Shown here: one piece after another, positions 63,138 to 64,000 of the stretch
Layout: each line of letters starts with the position of its first letter
Numbering within the stretch: position 1 is the first letter of the stretch
Assembly (NCBI RefSeq): GCF_012274275.1
Contig: NZ_JAANZA010000001.1
Location: 248,001 to 312,000, forward strand
Origin: Cryobacterium sp. BB307
GTDB taxonomy: Bacteria > Actinomycetota > Actinomycetes > Actinomycetales > Microbacteriaceae
Direction of reading: 5' to 3'
Length of the DNA stretch: 64,000 nt
The notes under the pieces: generated by a model
What the model was told of the DNA's origin: nothing
Seen by the model: only the letters and a program-made list of their open reading frames with translations
Database searches by the model: none
Position numbers and translations under genes: made by a program

Positions 63138-63785
63138 CTAGAGCAGCTTGCGCCCCAGCGCCCACGCGGTGAGCTCGTGGCGCGACGACAGCTGCAGCTT
63201 CCGCAGCACCGCCGACACGTGCGTCTCTACGGTCTTGATCGAGATGAACAGCTCGGAAGCGACCTCCTTGTACGCATATCCGCGCGCGATCAGCCGCATC
63301 ACCTCACGCTCCCGCGCCGACAGCCGGTCCAGCTCGTCATCGTGCACCGCCTGCTCACCGCTGACCGCGCCGAACGCGTCCAGCACGAACCCGGCCAGTC
63401 GCGGCGAGAACACCGCATCACCGCTCGCCACCGTCGCCACCGCGGCGCTCACCTCAGCCCCGGAACTGCCCTTCGTGATATACCCGCGCGCACCGGCCCG
63501 GATCACCCCGACGACATCCTCGGCCGAGTCAGACACGCTCAGCGCCAGGAACTTCACCCGCTCGAACAGGTCTGCCGAGCGCTTCAGCACCTCCGCACCA
63601 CCACCACCGGCTCCGCCCGGCAGGTGCACGTCCAGCAGCACCACCTCGGGCTCCAGCTCGGCGATGAGCCGCACCGCGGAGTCGACATCCTCCGCCTCGC
63701 CAACCACCTCGATCGCATCGTCCAGATCGGCGCGCAGCCCCGACCGGAAGATCGAGTGGTCGTCGACGATCAGCACCCTAGTCAT
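63138..63785 (-). CDS. NarL/LuxR-family response regulator
   Basis: 215 residues: receiver (VLIVDDHSIFRSGLRADL, Asp in VVLLDVHLPGG, Lys in YITKGSSG) and LuxR helix-turn-helix (LSAREREVMRLIARGYAYKEVASELFISIKTVETHVSAVLRKL). The receiver has a Gly-rich insert (GGAGGGGA) after the phospho-acceptor. ATG 63785 overlaps the kinase stop by eight bases, like the pair at 22 kb. Confidence 0.93.
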   Translation of the reverse strand: MTRVLIVDDHSIFRSGLRADLDDAIEVVGEAEDVDSAVRLIAELEPEVVLLDVHLPGGAGGGGAEVLKRSADLFERVKFLALSVSDSAEDVVGVIRAGARGYITKGSSGAEVSAAVATVASGDAVFSPRLAGFVLDAFGAVSGEQAVHDDELDRLSAREREVMRLIARGYAYKEVASELFISIKTVETHVSAVLRKLQLSSRHELTAWALGRKLL

Positions 63786-64000
63786 CACTGGCCTCCACAT
63801 GCAGGTGAACCTGCGTTCCCACGCCGCCGACCCCCGCGCTCACGGTAGCCTGCCCGCCTGCGCGCGCCATCCGTCCGATGATCGATTCCCGGATGCCGAG
63901 CCGGTCGGCGGGCAGCTTCGTCAGGTCGACGCCTGGTCCGCGGTCACGCACGAACACGTCGATCGCCGACCGCGTCGTCTCGATGTACACCGACACATCC
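63778..64000 (-). CDS. Sensor histidine kinase, C-terminal end only (partial)
   Basis: The last ~73 residues of an HATPase domain: DVFVRDRGPGVDLTKLP (D-x-G-x-G box) and GIRESIIGRMARAGGQATVSAG, ending HLHVEASDD. The 5' part lies beyond the right edge. It overlaps and pairs with the response regulator; kinases of this form often carry a PspC domain, which cannot be seen here. Confidence 0.85.
   Translation of the reverse strand, partial: DVSVYIETTRSAIDVFVRDRGPGVDLTKLPADRLGIRESIIGRMARAGGQATVSAGVGGVGTQVHLHVEASDD

Overview
The window is high-GC DNA packed with genes on both strands. It fits a free-living actinobacterium, most likely of the family Microbacteriaceae; that placement is an inference from gene content. 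Supporting signs are the tRNA-Trp–secE–nusG–rplK–rplA block, -10 boxes of the TAGGCT/TAGGAT type, many genes that appear to start without a leader, a choice-of-anchor G surface protein with an LAATG-like tail, and a DUF559/AbiEi-type gene. There is no rRNA, CRISPR array, integrase or transposase.

Layout. 0–8.2 kb: central carbon genes on the minus strand, namely phosphotransacetylase (cut by the left edge), phosphoketolase and a pyruvate dehydrogenase E1alpha–E1beta–E2 operon. 8.4–20 kb: tRNA-Ser, a zinc alcohol dehydrogenase, a secreted serine protease, a HerA-like ATPase, a glycogen-debranching-like enzyme coupled to an SCP2 protein, a saccharopine-dehydrogenase-like protein, a PAP2 phosphatase, xylulokinase and an APC transporter. 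20–31 kb: an EamA exporter, a two-component system, the reverse-transsulfuration pair cystathionine beta-synthase/gamma-synthase, DUF3105 and DUF305 proteins and an ABC exporter. 31–36 kb: a LacI-controlled CUT1 sugar importer with two palindromic operators. 38–39 kb: rplJ-rplL with an L10 leader and attenuator. 39–48.5 kb: a second sugar importer (RbsA/RbsC/RbsC/SBP type) with a Gfo/Idh/MocA dehydrogenase and two TIM-barrel isomerases/epimerases, next to a divergent ROK regulator. 48.5–53.5 kb: small accessory genes. 53.7–60.1 kb: rplA, rplK, nusG, secE, tRNA-Trp, a surface protein and aspC. 60–64 kb: an MFS transporter, a Nudix hydrolase, a DUF559-type gene and part of another two-component system.

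How the genes could fit together. Xylulokinase makes xylulose 5-phosphate, phosphoketolase can split it to acetyl phosphate, and phosphotransacetylase, encoded next to phosphoketolase, turns that into acetyl-CoA. This runs beside the pyruvate dehydrogenase route. Two sugar uptake systems with local repressors could feed it.

The most unusual layer is a set of short palindromic repeats between, and in one case inside, genes. An ~82-bp element occurs three times, once within xylB. A ~60-bp hairpin occurs twice, flanking a DUF559-type gene that seems to have lost its nuclease core. A GGACATCCGCG element occurs in three intergenic regions. Several other long inverted repeats sit right at stop codons. 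One sugar permease also carries an extra beta-sandwich-like domain in an external loop.
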